A stretch of 64,000 nt of DNA from Misgurnus anguillicaudatus (taxonomy: Eukaryota; Chordata; Actinopteri; Cypriniformes; Cobitidae): the NCBI RefSeq assembly GCF_027580225.2, contig NC_073346.2:2499001-2563000 (forward strand). Direction: 5' to 3'. Under the pieces are notes generated by a model. The model ran no database searches, had not been told where the DNA came from, and was given only the letters and a program-made list of their open reading frames with translations. The position numbers and the translations under genes are program-made. Of the stretch, positions 50,273 through 62,968 are shown piece after piece; position 1 is the stretch's first letter, and every line of letters begins with the position of its first letter.

Positions 50273-50980
50273 CGTGGAAAAGTTTTTCTTAATTCAATTA
50301 TGTTGAAGGAACAAACCATTTTTTTTGCGTGGGTCATCCTACAGTTTAAATCTATACTAGTAGGACAATCTGCTGTATTTCCCAGCATGCTTTGCATGCA
50401 ACTGCCTTTGGAGAGTAATTTTTTTTATTAAGTGTTATTTTATGCATTTTTTGGTAAAGAGAAAGACTTTATAGTGTTTAATGTTGGTTTATCTTATTGA
50501 TTTAGAAGAGTTTGGGTTATATTTTTACAAATTGTTTGGTTACCATCGTGCAGAAGAGTGGTGCTTGTGGTTAAGCTGTGGATGTGACGTAGATACTTCT
50601 TTAACTGTGTTAATGCCTGTTTGAAGATCAATCTCTTCTGACATGTTCATCCAATGTGTCGTTGCCACACTAACGTGTGCTTATGCTAATTAGTATTATA
50701 TAGAAACTGACAATTGGTTTAACTAGACTTTTTTGCTTGAATGAACTTGTTTTGTCTTTGACCAGAATTAATTGCGTGGAAAAGTTTTTCTTAACTGAAT
50801 TAAGCTTATTGAACAAGATATTTTTATGACCAATGAAAATATATTTATTAAGTTGGTGCAACAAAAGATTATTTGTTTAAGTTAACTTATTGTATTGTTG
50901 ATGTATAAGCCAAAACTAATTTCAGGGAAAAGTTTTCCTTAATTCAATTATGTTGAAGGAACAAACCATTTTTTTGAGTG
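50273..50980. mobile_element. Composite W block, copy 1
   Basis: Three parts: a 60-bp W right-end piece (50273-50331), about 40 bp of satellite, and a longer 5'-truncated W (50373-50980) that starts at CTGTATTTCCCAGC. The middle is the empty site for both insertions seen in the first W. The same composite recurs three more times. Confidence 0.78.
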
Positions 50981-51616
50981 GGTCATCCTACATTTTAAAT
51001 CTATACTAGTAGGACAATCTGAAAGGATTTTCCACTTTCAGGTCATCCTACCTGTTTTATTTAAACTAGTAGGACAACCTGAAAGCATTTTGCACCTTCA
51101 GGTCATCCTACCCGTTTAATTTATACTAGTAGGGCAATCTGAAAGCATTTTGCACTTTCAGGTCACCCTACCTGTTTAATTTAAACTAGTAGGACAACCT
51201 GAAAGCATTTTGCACCTTCAGGTCATCCTACCTGTTTAATTTAAACTAGTAGGACAATCTGAAAGCCTTTTGCACCTTCAGGTCATCCTACATTTTAAAC
51301 CTATACTAGTAGGACAATCTGAAAGCATTTTGCACTTTCAGATCATCCTACCTGTTTAATTTAAACCAGTAGGACAATCTGAAAGCATTTTGCACTTTCA
51401 GATCATCCTACCTGTTTGATTTAAACTAGTAGGACAACCTGAAAGCATTTTGCACTTTCAGGTCATCCTACCTGTTTAATTTATACTAGTAGGACAATCT
51501 GAAAGCATTTTGCACATTCAGGTCATCCTACCTGTTTAATTTATACTAGTAGGACAATCTGAAAGCATTTTGCACTTTCAGGTCATCATTCCTGTTTATT
51601 TTAAACTAGTAGGACA
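50981..51616 (-). repeat. satB: B1 array
   Basis: Close copy of 45885-46520. Confidence 0.94.
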
Positions 51617-52326
51617 ACGTAGATGGAGTCTTATGTAAACGAACAGCTGATGTTAACGTGACAGCGCATCATTTTCAAAGTAAAATTTATTTTATTCAGG
51701 TAAATGGAGGTTTGCAACGGAGGTTTTGCCAAAAATAGTAAACATCTACCTACCAGCTATTATACACGCTATATCGGATTGTTTTAACATGTGTCCCACT
51801 GTAAAAAAAAATCCGTACAAATTACAATGGTATTGCAGCTGGGTTGCCGGTAAATTACCGTAGATTTAAATTTATGTTATTTACTGGCAAGAGTTTGTTC
51901 AAAGTTAAATAAATTTTAAATATTAACAAGTCTTTATCTTTACAGAATAAAACTATACAATAACAGTCTCATGCAAAGCATTCTGGGAACCAGAAATCAT
52001 CATCAACCTTTATCAGTTTTTTGCTTCAGATTTTGTTTCCCAGAATGTTTTGCTTGATGCTGTTTTTCTAGTTTTATTCTGTAAAGACAAAGACTTGTAA
52101 ATGTTTAATGTTCATTTAACTTTGAACAAAATGTTGCCAGTAAATAATAAATAATGAATACTAAATTTAAATCTACGGTAAGTTACCGGCAACCCAGCTG
52201 CAAATTTCTACGGAATTTTTTTACAGTGTAGGTAATGTCTATTTTATATTTATGTTTTGAGTATTGTTGGGTTTGAATATTGTTGTAATGTGTTTATGTT
52301 TTCTTTAAATTTAGTTAGCTTATTAG
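51617..52326. mobile_element. Element T (truncated) with MITE, copy 4
   Basis: Same breakpoints as copies 2 and 3; MITE at 51797-52228. T copies 3 and 4 are 5096 bp apart, equal to the spacing of the W frames at 45574 and 50670. Confidence 0.75.
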
Positions 52327-53608
52327 CATCCTACCCGTTTAATTTATACTAGTAGGATAACCTGACAGCATTTTGTACAGTCAGGTCATCCTACCCGTTT
52401 AATTTATACTAGTAGGATAACCTGACAGCATTTTGTACAGTCGGGTCATCCTACCCGTTTAATTTATACTAGTAGGATAACCTGACAGCATTTTGTACAG
52501 TCAGGTCATCCTACCTCTTTAATTTATACTAGTAGGACAATCTGACAACAATGTACAGTCAGGTCATCCTACCCGTTTAATTTATACTAGTAGGATAACC
52601 TGACAGCATTTTGTACAGTCAGGTCATCCTACACGTTTAATTTATACTAGTAGGACAATCTGACAACATTTTGTACAGTCATGTCATCCTAACTCGTTTA
52701 ATTTATACTAGTAGGATAACCTGACAGCATTTTGTACCGTCAGGTCATCCTACCCGTTTAATTTATACTAGTAGGACAATCTGACAGCATTTTGTACAGT
52801 CAGGTCATCCTACCCGTTTAATTTATACTAGTAGGACAATCTGACAGCATTTTGTACAGTCAGGTCATCCTACCCGTTTAATTTATACTAGTAGGATAAC
52901 CTGACAGCATTTTGTACCGTCAGGTCATCCTACCCGTTTAATTTATACTAGTAGGACAATCTGACAGCATTTTGTACAGTCAGGTCATCCTACCCGTTTA
53001 ATTTATACTACTAGGATAACCTGACAGCATTTTGTACAGTCAGGTCATCCTACACGTTTAATTTATACTAGTAGGACAATCTGACAGCATTTTGCACCTT
53101 CAGGTCATCCTACCTGTTTAATTTATACTAGTAGGGCAATCTGAAAGCATTTTGCACTTTCAGGTCACCCTACCTGTTTAATTTAAACTAGTAGGACAAC
53201 CTGAAAGCATTTTGCACCTTCAGGTCATCCTACCTGTTTAATTTATACTAGTAGGGCAATCTGAAAGCATTTTGCACTTTCAGGTCACCCTACCTGTTTA
53301 ATTTAAACTAGTAGGACAACCTGAAAGCATTTTGCACCTTCAGGTCATCCTACCTGTTTAATTTAAACTAGTAGGACAATCTGAAAGCTTTTTGCACCTT
53401 CAGGTCATCCTACATTTTAAACCTATACTAGTAGGACAATCTGAAAGCATTTTGCACTTTTGGATCATCCTACCTGTTTAATTTAAACTACTAGGACAAC
53501 CCGAAAGCATTTTGCACTTTCACGTCATCCTACCTGTTTAATTTAAACTAGTAGGACAACCTGAAAGCATTTTGCACCTTCGGGTCATCCTACCATCCTA
53601 CTTATTTC
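52327..53608 (-). repeat. satB: B2 then B1 array
   Basis: About 12 B2 units, then B1 units from about 53090. It is a shortened version of 48171-50272 and lacks M. Confidence 0.94.
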
Positions 53609-54314
53609 GTGGAAACGTTTTTCTTAATTCAATTATGTTGAAGGAACAAACCATTTTTTTGAGTGGGTCATCCTACAGTTTAAATCTATACTAGTAGGAC
53701 AATCTGCTGTATTTCCCAGCATGCTTTGCATGCAACTGCCTTTGGAGAGTAATTTTTTTAATTAAGTGTTATTTTATGCATTTTTTGGTAAAGAGAAAGA
53801 CTTTATAGTGTTTAATGTTGGTTTATCTTATTGATTTAGAAGAGTTTGGGTTATATTTTTACAAATTGTTTGGTTACCATCGTGCAGAAGAGTCGTGCTT
53901 GTGGTTAAGCTGTGGATGTGACGTAGATACTTCTTTAACTGTGTTAATGCCTGTTTGAAGATCAATCTCTTCTGACATGTTCATCCAATGTGTCGTTAGC
54001 ACACTAACGTGTGCTTATGCTAATTAGTATTATATAGAAACTGACAATTGGTTTAACTAGACTTTTTTGCTTGAATGAACTTGTTTTGTCTTTGACCAGA
54101 ATTAATTGCGTGGAAAAGTTTTCCTTAACTGAATTAAGCTTATTGAACAAGATATTTTTATGACCAATGAAAATATATTTATTAAGTTGGTGCAACAAAA
54201 GATTATTTGTTTAAATTAACTTATTGTATTGTTGATGTATAAGCCAAAACTAATTTCAGGGAAAAGTTTTCCTTAATTCAATTATGTTGAAGGAACAAAC
54301 CATTTTTTTGAGTG
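53609..54314. mobile_element. Composite W block, copy 2
   Basis: Same three-part structure as at 50273; main part from 53707. Confidence 0.78.
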
Positions 54315-55611
54315 GGTCATCCTACATTTTAAATCTATACTAGTAGGACAATCTGAAAGGATTTTCCACTTTCAGGTCATCATTCCTGTTTAATTTATAC
54401 TAGTAGGGCAATCTGAAAGCATTTTGCACTTTCAGGTCACCCTACCTGTTTAATTTAAACTAGTAGGACAACCTGAAAGCATTTTGCACCTTCAGGTCAT
54501 CCTAACTGTTTAATTTATACTAGTAGGGCAATCTGAAAGCATTTTGCACTTTCAGGTCACCCTACCTGTTTAATTTAAACTAGTAGGACAACCTGAAAGC
54601 CTTTTGCACCTTCAGGTCATCCTACATTTTGAACCTATACTAGTAGGACAATCTGAAAGCATTTTGCACTTTCAGATCATCCTACCTGTTTAATTTAAAC
54701 CAGTAGGACAATCTGAAAGCATTTTGCACTTTCAGATCATCCTACCTGTTTAATTTAAACTAGTAGGACAACCTGAAAGCATTTTGCACTTTCAAGTCAT
54801 CCTAACTCTTTAATTTATAATAGTAGGATAACCTGACAGCATTTTGTACAATCAGGTCATCCTACCCGTTTAATTTATACTAGTAGGACAATCTGACAGC
54901 ATTTTGTACAGTCAGGTCATCCTACCCGTTTAATTTATACTAGTAGGATAACCTGACAGCATTTTGTACAGTCAGGTCATCCTACACGTTTAATTTATAC
55001 TAATAGGATAACCTGACAGCATTTTGTACAGTCGGGTCATCCTACCCGTTTAATTTATACTAGTAGGATAACCTGACAGCATTTTGTACAGTCAGGTCAT
55101 CCTATCCCTTTAATTTATACTAGTAGGACAATCTGACAGCATTTTGTACAGTCAGGTCATCCTACCCGTTTAATTTATACTAGTAGGATAACCTAACAGC
55201 ATTTTGTACAGTCAGGTCATCCTACCCGTTTAATTTATACTAGTAGGATAACCTGACAGCATTTTGTACAGTCGGGTCATCCTACCCGTTTAATTTATAC
55301 TAGTAGGATAACCTGACAGCATTTTGTACAGTCGGGTCATCCTACCCGTTTATTTATACTAGTAGGATAACCTGACAGCATTTTGTACAGTCGGGTCATC
55401 CTACCCGTTTAATTTATACTAGTAGGACAATCTGACAGCATTTTGTACAGTCAGGTCATCCTACCCGTTTAATTTATACTAGTAGGACAATATGAAAGCA
55501 TTTTGCAACTTCAGGTCATCCTACCTGTTTAATTTAAACTAGTAGGACAATCTGAAAGCATTTTACACCTTCAGGTCATCCTTCCTGTTTAATTTATACT
55601 AACAGGACAAT
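54315..55611 (-). repeat. satB: B1 then B2 array
   Basis: B1 units to about 54790, then B2. No T element intervenes here. One unit near 55350 has lost an A (CCGTTTATTTA). Confidence 0.94.
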
Positions 55612-55736
55612 CGTGGGCAGTGGGCAGATGCCTCGCATCTGCACGGGAAATGAACGACCCCGCCTTCCACGAGTTTCCTGCTGCTTTGCAGGTTGAAGGT
55701 AAACCCAAATAGAAAATCCGGTACGGAGACCCGTAT
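55612..55736. repeat. Module M, copy 4
   Basis: Near-identical to copy 3, including the preceding two B1 units. Confidence 0.75.
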
Positions 55737-58700
55737 ACTAGTAGGACAATCTGACAGCATTTTGTACAGTCAGGTCATCCTACCCGTTTAATTTATATTA
55801 GTAGGATAACCTGACAGCATTTTGTACAGTCGGGTCATCCTACCCGTTTAATTTATACTAGTAGGATAACCTGACAGCATTTTGTACAGTCAGGTCATCC
55901 TACCTCTTTAATTTATACTAGTAGGATAACCTGACAGCATTTTGTACAGTCAGGTCATCCTACCTGTTTAATTTATACTAGTAGAACAATCTGACAGCAT
56001 TTTGTACAGTCAGGTCATCCTACCCGTTTAATTTATACTAGTAGGATAACCTGACAGCATTTTGTACAGTCAGGTCATCCTACCCGTTTAATTTATACTG
56101 GTAGGATAACCTGACAGCATTTTGTACAGTCAGGTCATCCTACCTCTTTAATTTATACTAGTAGGATAACCTGACAGCATTTTGTACAGTCAGGTCATCC
56201 TACCTGTTTAATTTATACTAGTAGGACAACCTGACAGCATTTTGTACAGTCAGGTCATCCTACCCGTTTAATTTATACTAGTAGGATAACCTGACAGCAT
56301 TTTGTACAGTCAGGTCATCCTACACGTTTAATTTATACTAGTAGGACAATCTGACAGCATTTTGTACAGTCAGGTCATCCTACCCGTTTAATTTATACTA
56401 GTAGGATAACCTGACAGCATTTTGTACCGTCAGGTCATCCTACCCGTTTAATTTATACTAGTAGGACAATCTGACAGTCAGGTCATCCTACCCGTTTAAT
56501 TTATACTACTAGGATAACCTGACAGCATTTTGTACAGTCAGGTCATCCTACGCGTTTAATTTATACTAGTAGGACAATCTGAAAGCATTTTGCACTTTCA
56601 GGTCACCCTACCTGTTTATTTTAAACTAGTAGGGCAATCTGAAAGCATTTTGTACCTTCAGGTCACCCTACCTGTTTATTTTAAACTAGTAGGACAACCT
56701 GAAAGCATTTTGTACCTTCAGGTCATCCTATCCTGTTTTATTTAAACTAGTAGGACAATCTGAAAGCCTTTTGCACCTTCAGGTCATCCTACTTGTTTAA
56801 TTTATACTAGTAGGGCAATCTGAAAGCATTTTGCTCTTTCAGGTCACCCTACCCGTTTAATTTAAACTAGTAGGACAACCTGAAAGCATTTTGCACCTTC
56901 AGGTCATCCTACCCGTTTAATTTATACTAGTAGGATAACCTGACAGCATTTTGTACAGTCAGGTCATCCTACCTCTTTAATTTATACTAGTAGGATAACC
57001 TGACAGCATTTTGTACAGTCAGGTCATCCTACCTGTTTAATTTATACTAGTAGGACAATCTGACAGCATTTTGTACAGTCAGGTCATCCTACCCGTTTAA
57101 TTTATACTAGTAGGACAATCTGACAGCATTTTGTACAGTCAGGTCATCCTACCCGTTTAATTTATACTAGTAGGATAACCTGACAGCATTTTGTACAGTC
57201 AGGTCATCCTACCCGTTTAATTTATACTAATAGGATAACCTGACAGCATTTTGTACAGTCAGGTCATCCTACCTCTTTAATTTATACTAGTAGGATAACC
57301 TGACAGCATTTTGTACAGTCAGGTCATCCTACCTGTTTAATTTATAATAGTAGGACAACCTGACAGCATTTTGTACAGTCAGGTCATCCTACCCGTTTAA
57401 TTTATACTAGTAGGATAACCTGACAGCATTTTGTACAGTCAGGTCATCCTACCCGTTTAATTTATACTAGTAGGATAACCTGACAGCATTTTGTACAGTC
57501 AGGTCATCCTACCCGTTTAATTTATACTAGTAGGATAACCTGACAGCATTTTGTACAGTCAGGTCATCCTACCCGTTTAATTTATACTAGTAGGATAACC
57601 TGACAGCATTTTGTACAGTCAGGTCATCCTACCCGTTTAATTTATACTAGTAGGATAACCTGACAGCATTTTGTACAGTCAGGTCATCCTACCCGTTTAA
57701 TTTATACTAGTAGGATAACCTGACAGCATTTTGTACAGTCAGGTCATCCTACCTCTTTAATTTATACTAGTAGGATAACCTGACAGCATTTTGTACAGTC
57801 AGGTCATCCTACCTGTTTAATTTATAATAGTAGGACAACCTGACAGCATTTTGTACAGTCAGGTCATCCTACCCGTTTAATTTATACTAGTAGGATAACC
57901 TGACAGCATTTTGTACAGTCAGGTCATCCTACACGTTTAATTTATACTAGTAGGACAATCTGACAGCATTTTGTACAGTCAGGTCATCCTACCCGTTTAA
58001 TTTATACTAGTAGGATAACCTGACAGCATTTTGTACCGTCAGGTCATCCTACCCGTTTAATTTATACTAGTAGGACAATCTGACAGTCAGGTCATCCTAC
58101 CCGTTTAATTTATACTACTAGGATAACCTGACAGCATTTTGTACAGTCAGGTCATCCTACGCGTTTAATTTATACTAGTAGGACAATCTGAAAGCATTTT
58201 GCACTTTCAGGTCACCCTACCTGTTTATTTTAAACTAGTAGGGCAATCTGAAAGCATTTTGTACCTTCAGGTCACCCTACCTGTTTATTTTAAACTAGTA
58301 GGACAACCTGAAAGCATTTTGTACCTTCAGGTCATCCTATCCTGTTTTATTTAAACTAGTAGGACAATCTGAAAGCCTTTTGCACCTTCAGGTCATCCTA
58401 CCTGTTTAATTTATACTAGTAGTGCAATCTGAAAGCATTTTGCACTTTCAGGTCACCCTACCCGTTTAATTTAAACTAGTAGGACAACCTGAAAGCATTT
58501 TGCACCTTCAGGTCATCCTATCCTGTTTTATTTAAACTAGTAGGACAATCTGAAAGCCTTTTGCACCTTCAGGTCATCCTACCTGTTTAATTTATACTAG
58601 TAGGGCAATCTGAAAGCATTTTGCACTTTCAGGTCATCCTACCTGTTTAATTTATACTAGTAGGGCAATCTGAAAGCATTTTGCACTTTCAGGTCACCCT

Positions 58701-59377
58701 ACCTGTTTAATTTAAACTAGTAGGACAACCTGAAAGCATTTTGCACCTTCAGGTCATCCTACCTGTTTAATTTATACTAGTAGGGCAATCTGAAAGCATT
58801 TTGCACTTTCAGGTCACCCTACCTGTTTAATTTAAACTAGTAGGACAACCTGAAAGCATTTTGCACTTTCAGGTCATCCTACCTGTTTAATTTAAACTAG
58901 TAGGACAATATGAAAGCTTTTTGCACTTTTGGATCATCCTACCTGTTTAATTTAAACTACTAGGACAACCCGAAAGCATTTTGCACTTTCACGTCACCCT
59001 ACCCGTTTAATTTAAACTAGTAGGACAACCTGAAAGCATTTTGCACCTTCAGGTCATCCTATCCTGTTTTATTTAAACTAGTAGGACAATCTGAAAGCCT
59101 TTTGCACCTTCAGGTCATCCTACCTGTTTAATTTAAACTAGTAGGACAATCTGAAAGCTTTTTGCACCTTCAGGTCATCCTACATTTTAAACCTATACTA
59201 GTAGGACAATCTGAAAGCATTTTGCACTTTTGGATCATCCTACCTGTTTAATTTAAACTACTAGGACAACCCGAAAGCATTTTGCACTTTCACGTCAACC
59301 TACCTGTTTAATTTAAACTAGTAGGACAACCTGAAAGCATTTTGCACCTTCGGGTCATCCTACCATCCTACTTATTT
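55737..59377 (-). repeat. satB: long mixed array
   Basis: About 60 units. B2 and B1 runs alternate. A shortened unit (GACAATCTGACAGTCAGG, most of the loop missing) occurs at about 56466 and 58075, marking a duplicated block of about 1.6 kb. Confidence 0.95.
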
Positions 59378-60085
59378 CGTGGAAAAGTTTTTCTTAATTC
59401 AATTATGTTGAAGGAACAAACCATTTTTTTGAGTGGGTCATCCTACAGTTTAAATCTATACTAGTAGGACAATCTGCTGTATTTCCCAGCATGCTTTGCA
59501 TGCAACTGCCTTTGGAGAGTAATTTTTTTAATTAAGTGTTATTTTATGCATTTTTTTGGTAAAGAGAAAGACTTTATAGTGTTTAATGTTGGTTTATCTT
59601 ATTGATTTAGAAGAGTTTGGGTTATATTTTTACAAATTGTTTGGTTACCATCGTGCAGAAGAGTCGTGCTTGTGGTTAAGCTGTGGATGTGACGTAGATA
59701 CTTCTTTAACTGTGTTAATGCCTGTTTGAAGATCAATCTCTTCTGACATGTTCATCCAATGTGTCGTTAGCACACTAACGTGTGCTTATGCTAATTAGTA
59801 TTATATAGAAACTGACAATTGGTTTAACTAGACTTTTTTGCTTGAATGAACTTGTTTTGTCTTTGACCAGAATTAATTGCGTGGAAAAGTTTTCCTTAAC
59901 TGAATTAAGCTTATTGAACAAGATATTTTTATGACCAATGAAAATATATTTATTAAGTTGGTGCAACAAAAGATTATTTGTTTAAATTAACTTATTGTAT
60001 TGTTGATGTATAAGCCAAAACTAATTTCAGGGAAAAGTTTTCCTTAATTCAATTATGTTGAAGGAACAAACCATTTTTTTGAGTG
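59378..60085. mobile_element. Composite W block, copy 3
   Basis: Same structure, with one extra T in a T-run near 59551. Confidence 0.78.
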
Positions 60086-62261
60086 GGTCATCCTACATTT
60101 TAAATCTATACTAGTAGGACAATCTGAAAGGATTTTCCACTTTCAGGTCATCATTCCTGTTTAATTTATACTAGTAGGGCAATCTGAAAGCATTTTGCAC
60201 TTTCAGGTCACCCTACCTGTTTAATTTAAACTAGTAGGACAACCTGAAAGCATTTTGCACCTTCAGGTCATCCTAACTGTTTAATTTATACTAGTAGGGC
60301 AATCTGAAAGCATTTTGCACTTTCAGGTCACCCTACCTGTTTAATTTAAACTAGTAGGACAACCTGAAAGCCTTTTGCACCTTCAGGTCATCCTACATTT
60401 TGAACCTATACTAGTAGGACAATCTGAAAGCATTTTGCACTTTCAGATCATCCTACCTGTTTAATTTAAACCAGTAGGACAATCTGAAAGCATTTTGCAC
60501 TTTCAGATCATCCTACCTGTTTAATTTAAACTAGTAGGACAACCTGAAAGCATTTTGCACTTTCAAGTCATCCTAACTCTTTAATTTATAATAGTAGGAT
60601 AACCTGACAGCATTTTGTACAATCAGGTCATCCTACCCGTTTAATTTATACTAGTAGGACAATCTGACAGCATTTTGTACAGTCAGGTCATCCTACCCGT
60701 TTAATTTATACTAGTAGGATAACCTGACAGCATTTTGTACAGTCAGGTCATCCTACACGTTTAATTTATACTAATAGGATAACCTGACAGCATTTTGTAC
60801 AGTCAGGTCATCCTACACGTTTAATTTATACTAGTAGGACAATCTGACAGCATTTTGTACAGTCAGGTCATCCTACCCGTTTAATTTATACTAGTAGGAT
60901 AACCTGACAGCATTTTGTACCGTCAGGTCATCCTACCCGTTTAATTTATACTAGTAGGACAATCTGACAGTCAGGTCATCCTACCCGTTTAATTTATACT
61001 ACTAGGATAACCTGACAGCATTTTGTACAGTCAGGTCATCCTACGCGTTTAATTTATACTAGTAGGACAATCTGAAAGCATTTTGCACTTTCAGGTCACC
61101 CTACCTGTTTATTTTAAACTAGTAGGGCAATCTGAAAGCATTTTGTACCTTCAGGTCACCCTACCTGTTTATTTTAAACTAGTAGGACAACCTGAAAGCA
61201 TTTTGTACCTTCAGGTCATCCTATCCTGTTTTATTTAAACTAGTAGGACAATCTGAAAGCCTTTTGCACCTTCAGGTCATCCTACCTGTTTAATTTATAC
61301 TAGTAGGGCAATCTGAAAGCATTTTGCACTTTCAGGTCACCCTACCCGTTTAATTTAAACTAGTAGGACAACCTGAAAGCATTTTGCACCTTCAGGTCAT
61401 CCTATCCTGTTTTATTTAAACTAGTAGGACAATCTGAAAGCCTTTTGCACCTTCAGGTCATCCTACCTGTTTAATTTATACTAGTAGGGCAATCTGAAAG
61501 CATTTTGCACTTTCAGGTCATCCTACCTGTTTAATTTATACTAGTAGGGCAATCTGAAAGCATTTTGCACTTTCAGGTCACCCTACCTGTTTAATTTAAA
61601 CTAGTAGGACAACCTGAAAACATTTTGCACCTTCAGGTCATCCTACCTGTTTAATTTATACTAGTAGGGCAATCTGAAAGCATTTTGCACTTTCAGGTCA
61701 CCCTACCTGTTTAATTTAAACTAGTAGGACAACCTGAAAGCATTTTGCACTTTCAGGTCATCCTACCTGTTTAATTTAAACTAGTAGGACAATATGAAAG
61801 CTTTTTGCACTTTTGGATCATCCTACCTGTTTAATTTAAACTACTAGGACAACCCGAAAGCATTTTGCACTTTCACGTCACCCTACCCGTTTAATTTAAA
61901 CTAGTAGGACAACCTGAAAGCATTTTGCACCTTCAGGTCATCCTATCCTGTTTTATTTAAACTAGTAGGACAATCTGAAAGCCTTTTGCACCTTCAGGTC
62001 ATCCTACCTGTTTAATTTAAACTAGTAGGACAATCTGAAAGCTTTTTGCACCTTCAGGTCATCCTACATTTTAAACCTATACTAGTAGGACAATCTGAAA
62101 GCATTTTGCACTTTTGGATCATCCTACCTGTTTAATTTAAACTACTAGGACAACCCGAAAGCATTTTGCACTTTCACGTCAACCTACCTGTTTAATTTAA
62201 ACTAGTAGGACAACCTGAAAGCATTTTGCACCTTCGGGTCATCCTACCATCCTACTTATTT
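60086..62261 (-). repeat. satB array, inside tandem duplication
   Basis: B1, then B2, then B1 units. From about 60965 it repeats 58081 onward at an offset of 2884 bp, with few differences (for example AGTAGTGC against AGTAGGGC near 58430 and 61311). Confidence 0.95.
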
Positions 62262-62968
62262 CGTGGAAAAGTTTTTCTTAATTCAATTATGTTGAAGGAA
62301 CAAACCATTTTTTTGAGTGGGTCATCCTACAGTTTAAATCTATACTAGTAGGACAATCTGCTGTATTTCCCAGCATGCTTTGCATGCAACTGCCTTTGGA
62401 GAGTAATTTTTTTAATTAAGTGTTATTTTATGCATTTTTTGGTAAAGAGAAAGACTTTATAGTGTTTAATGTTGGTTTATCTTATTGATTTAGAAGAGTT
62501 TGGGTTATATTTTTACAAATTGTTTGGTTACCATCGTGCAGAAGAGTCGTGCTTGTGGTTAAGCTGTGGATGTGACGTAGATACTTCTTTAACTGTGTTA
62601 ATGCCTGTTTGAAGATCAATCTCTTCTGACATGTTCATCCAATGTGTCGTTAGCACACTAACGTGTGCTTATGCTAATTAGTATTATATAGAAACTGACA
62701 ATTGGTTTAACTAGACTTTTTTGCTTGAATGAACTTGTTTTGTCTTTGACCAGAATTAATTGCGTGGAAAAGTTTTCCTTAACTGAATTAAGCTTATTGA
62801 ACAAGATATTTTTATGACCAATGAAAATATATTTATTAAGTTGGTGCAACAAAGGATTATTTGTTTAAATTAACTTATTGTATTGTTGATGTATAAGCCA
62901 AAACTAATTTCAGGGAAAAGTTTTCCTTAATTCAATTATGTTGAAGGAACAAACCATTTTTTTGAGTG
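62262..62968. mobile_element. Composite W block, copy 4
   Basis: Same structure as copy 3, 2883-2884 bp downstream of it. Confidence 0.78.

Noticed and set aside
45574..62852. Recurring 64-codon minus-strand frame in every W copy
   Set aside because: It starts with TTG and repeats only because W was duplicated. It has no recognisable domain.
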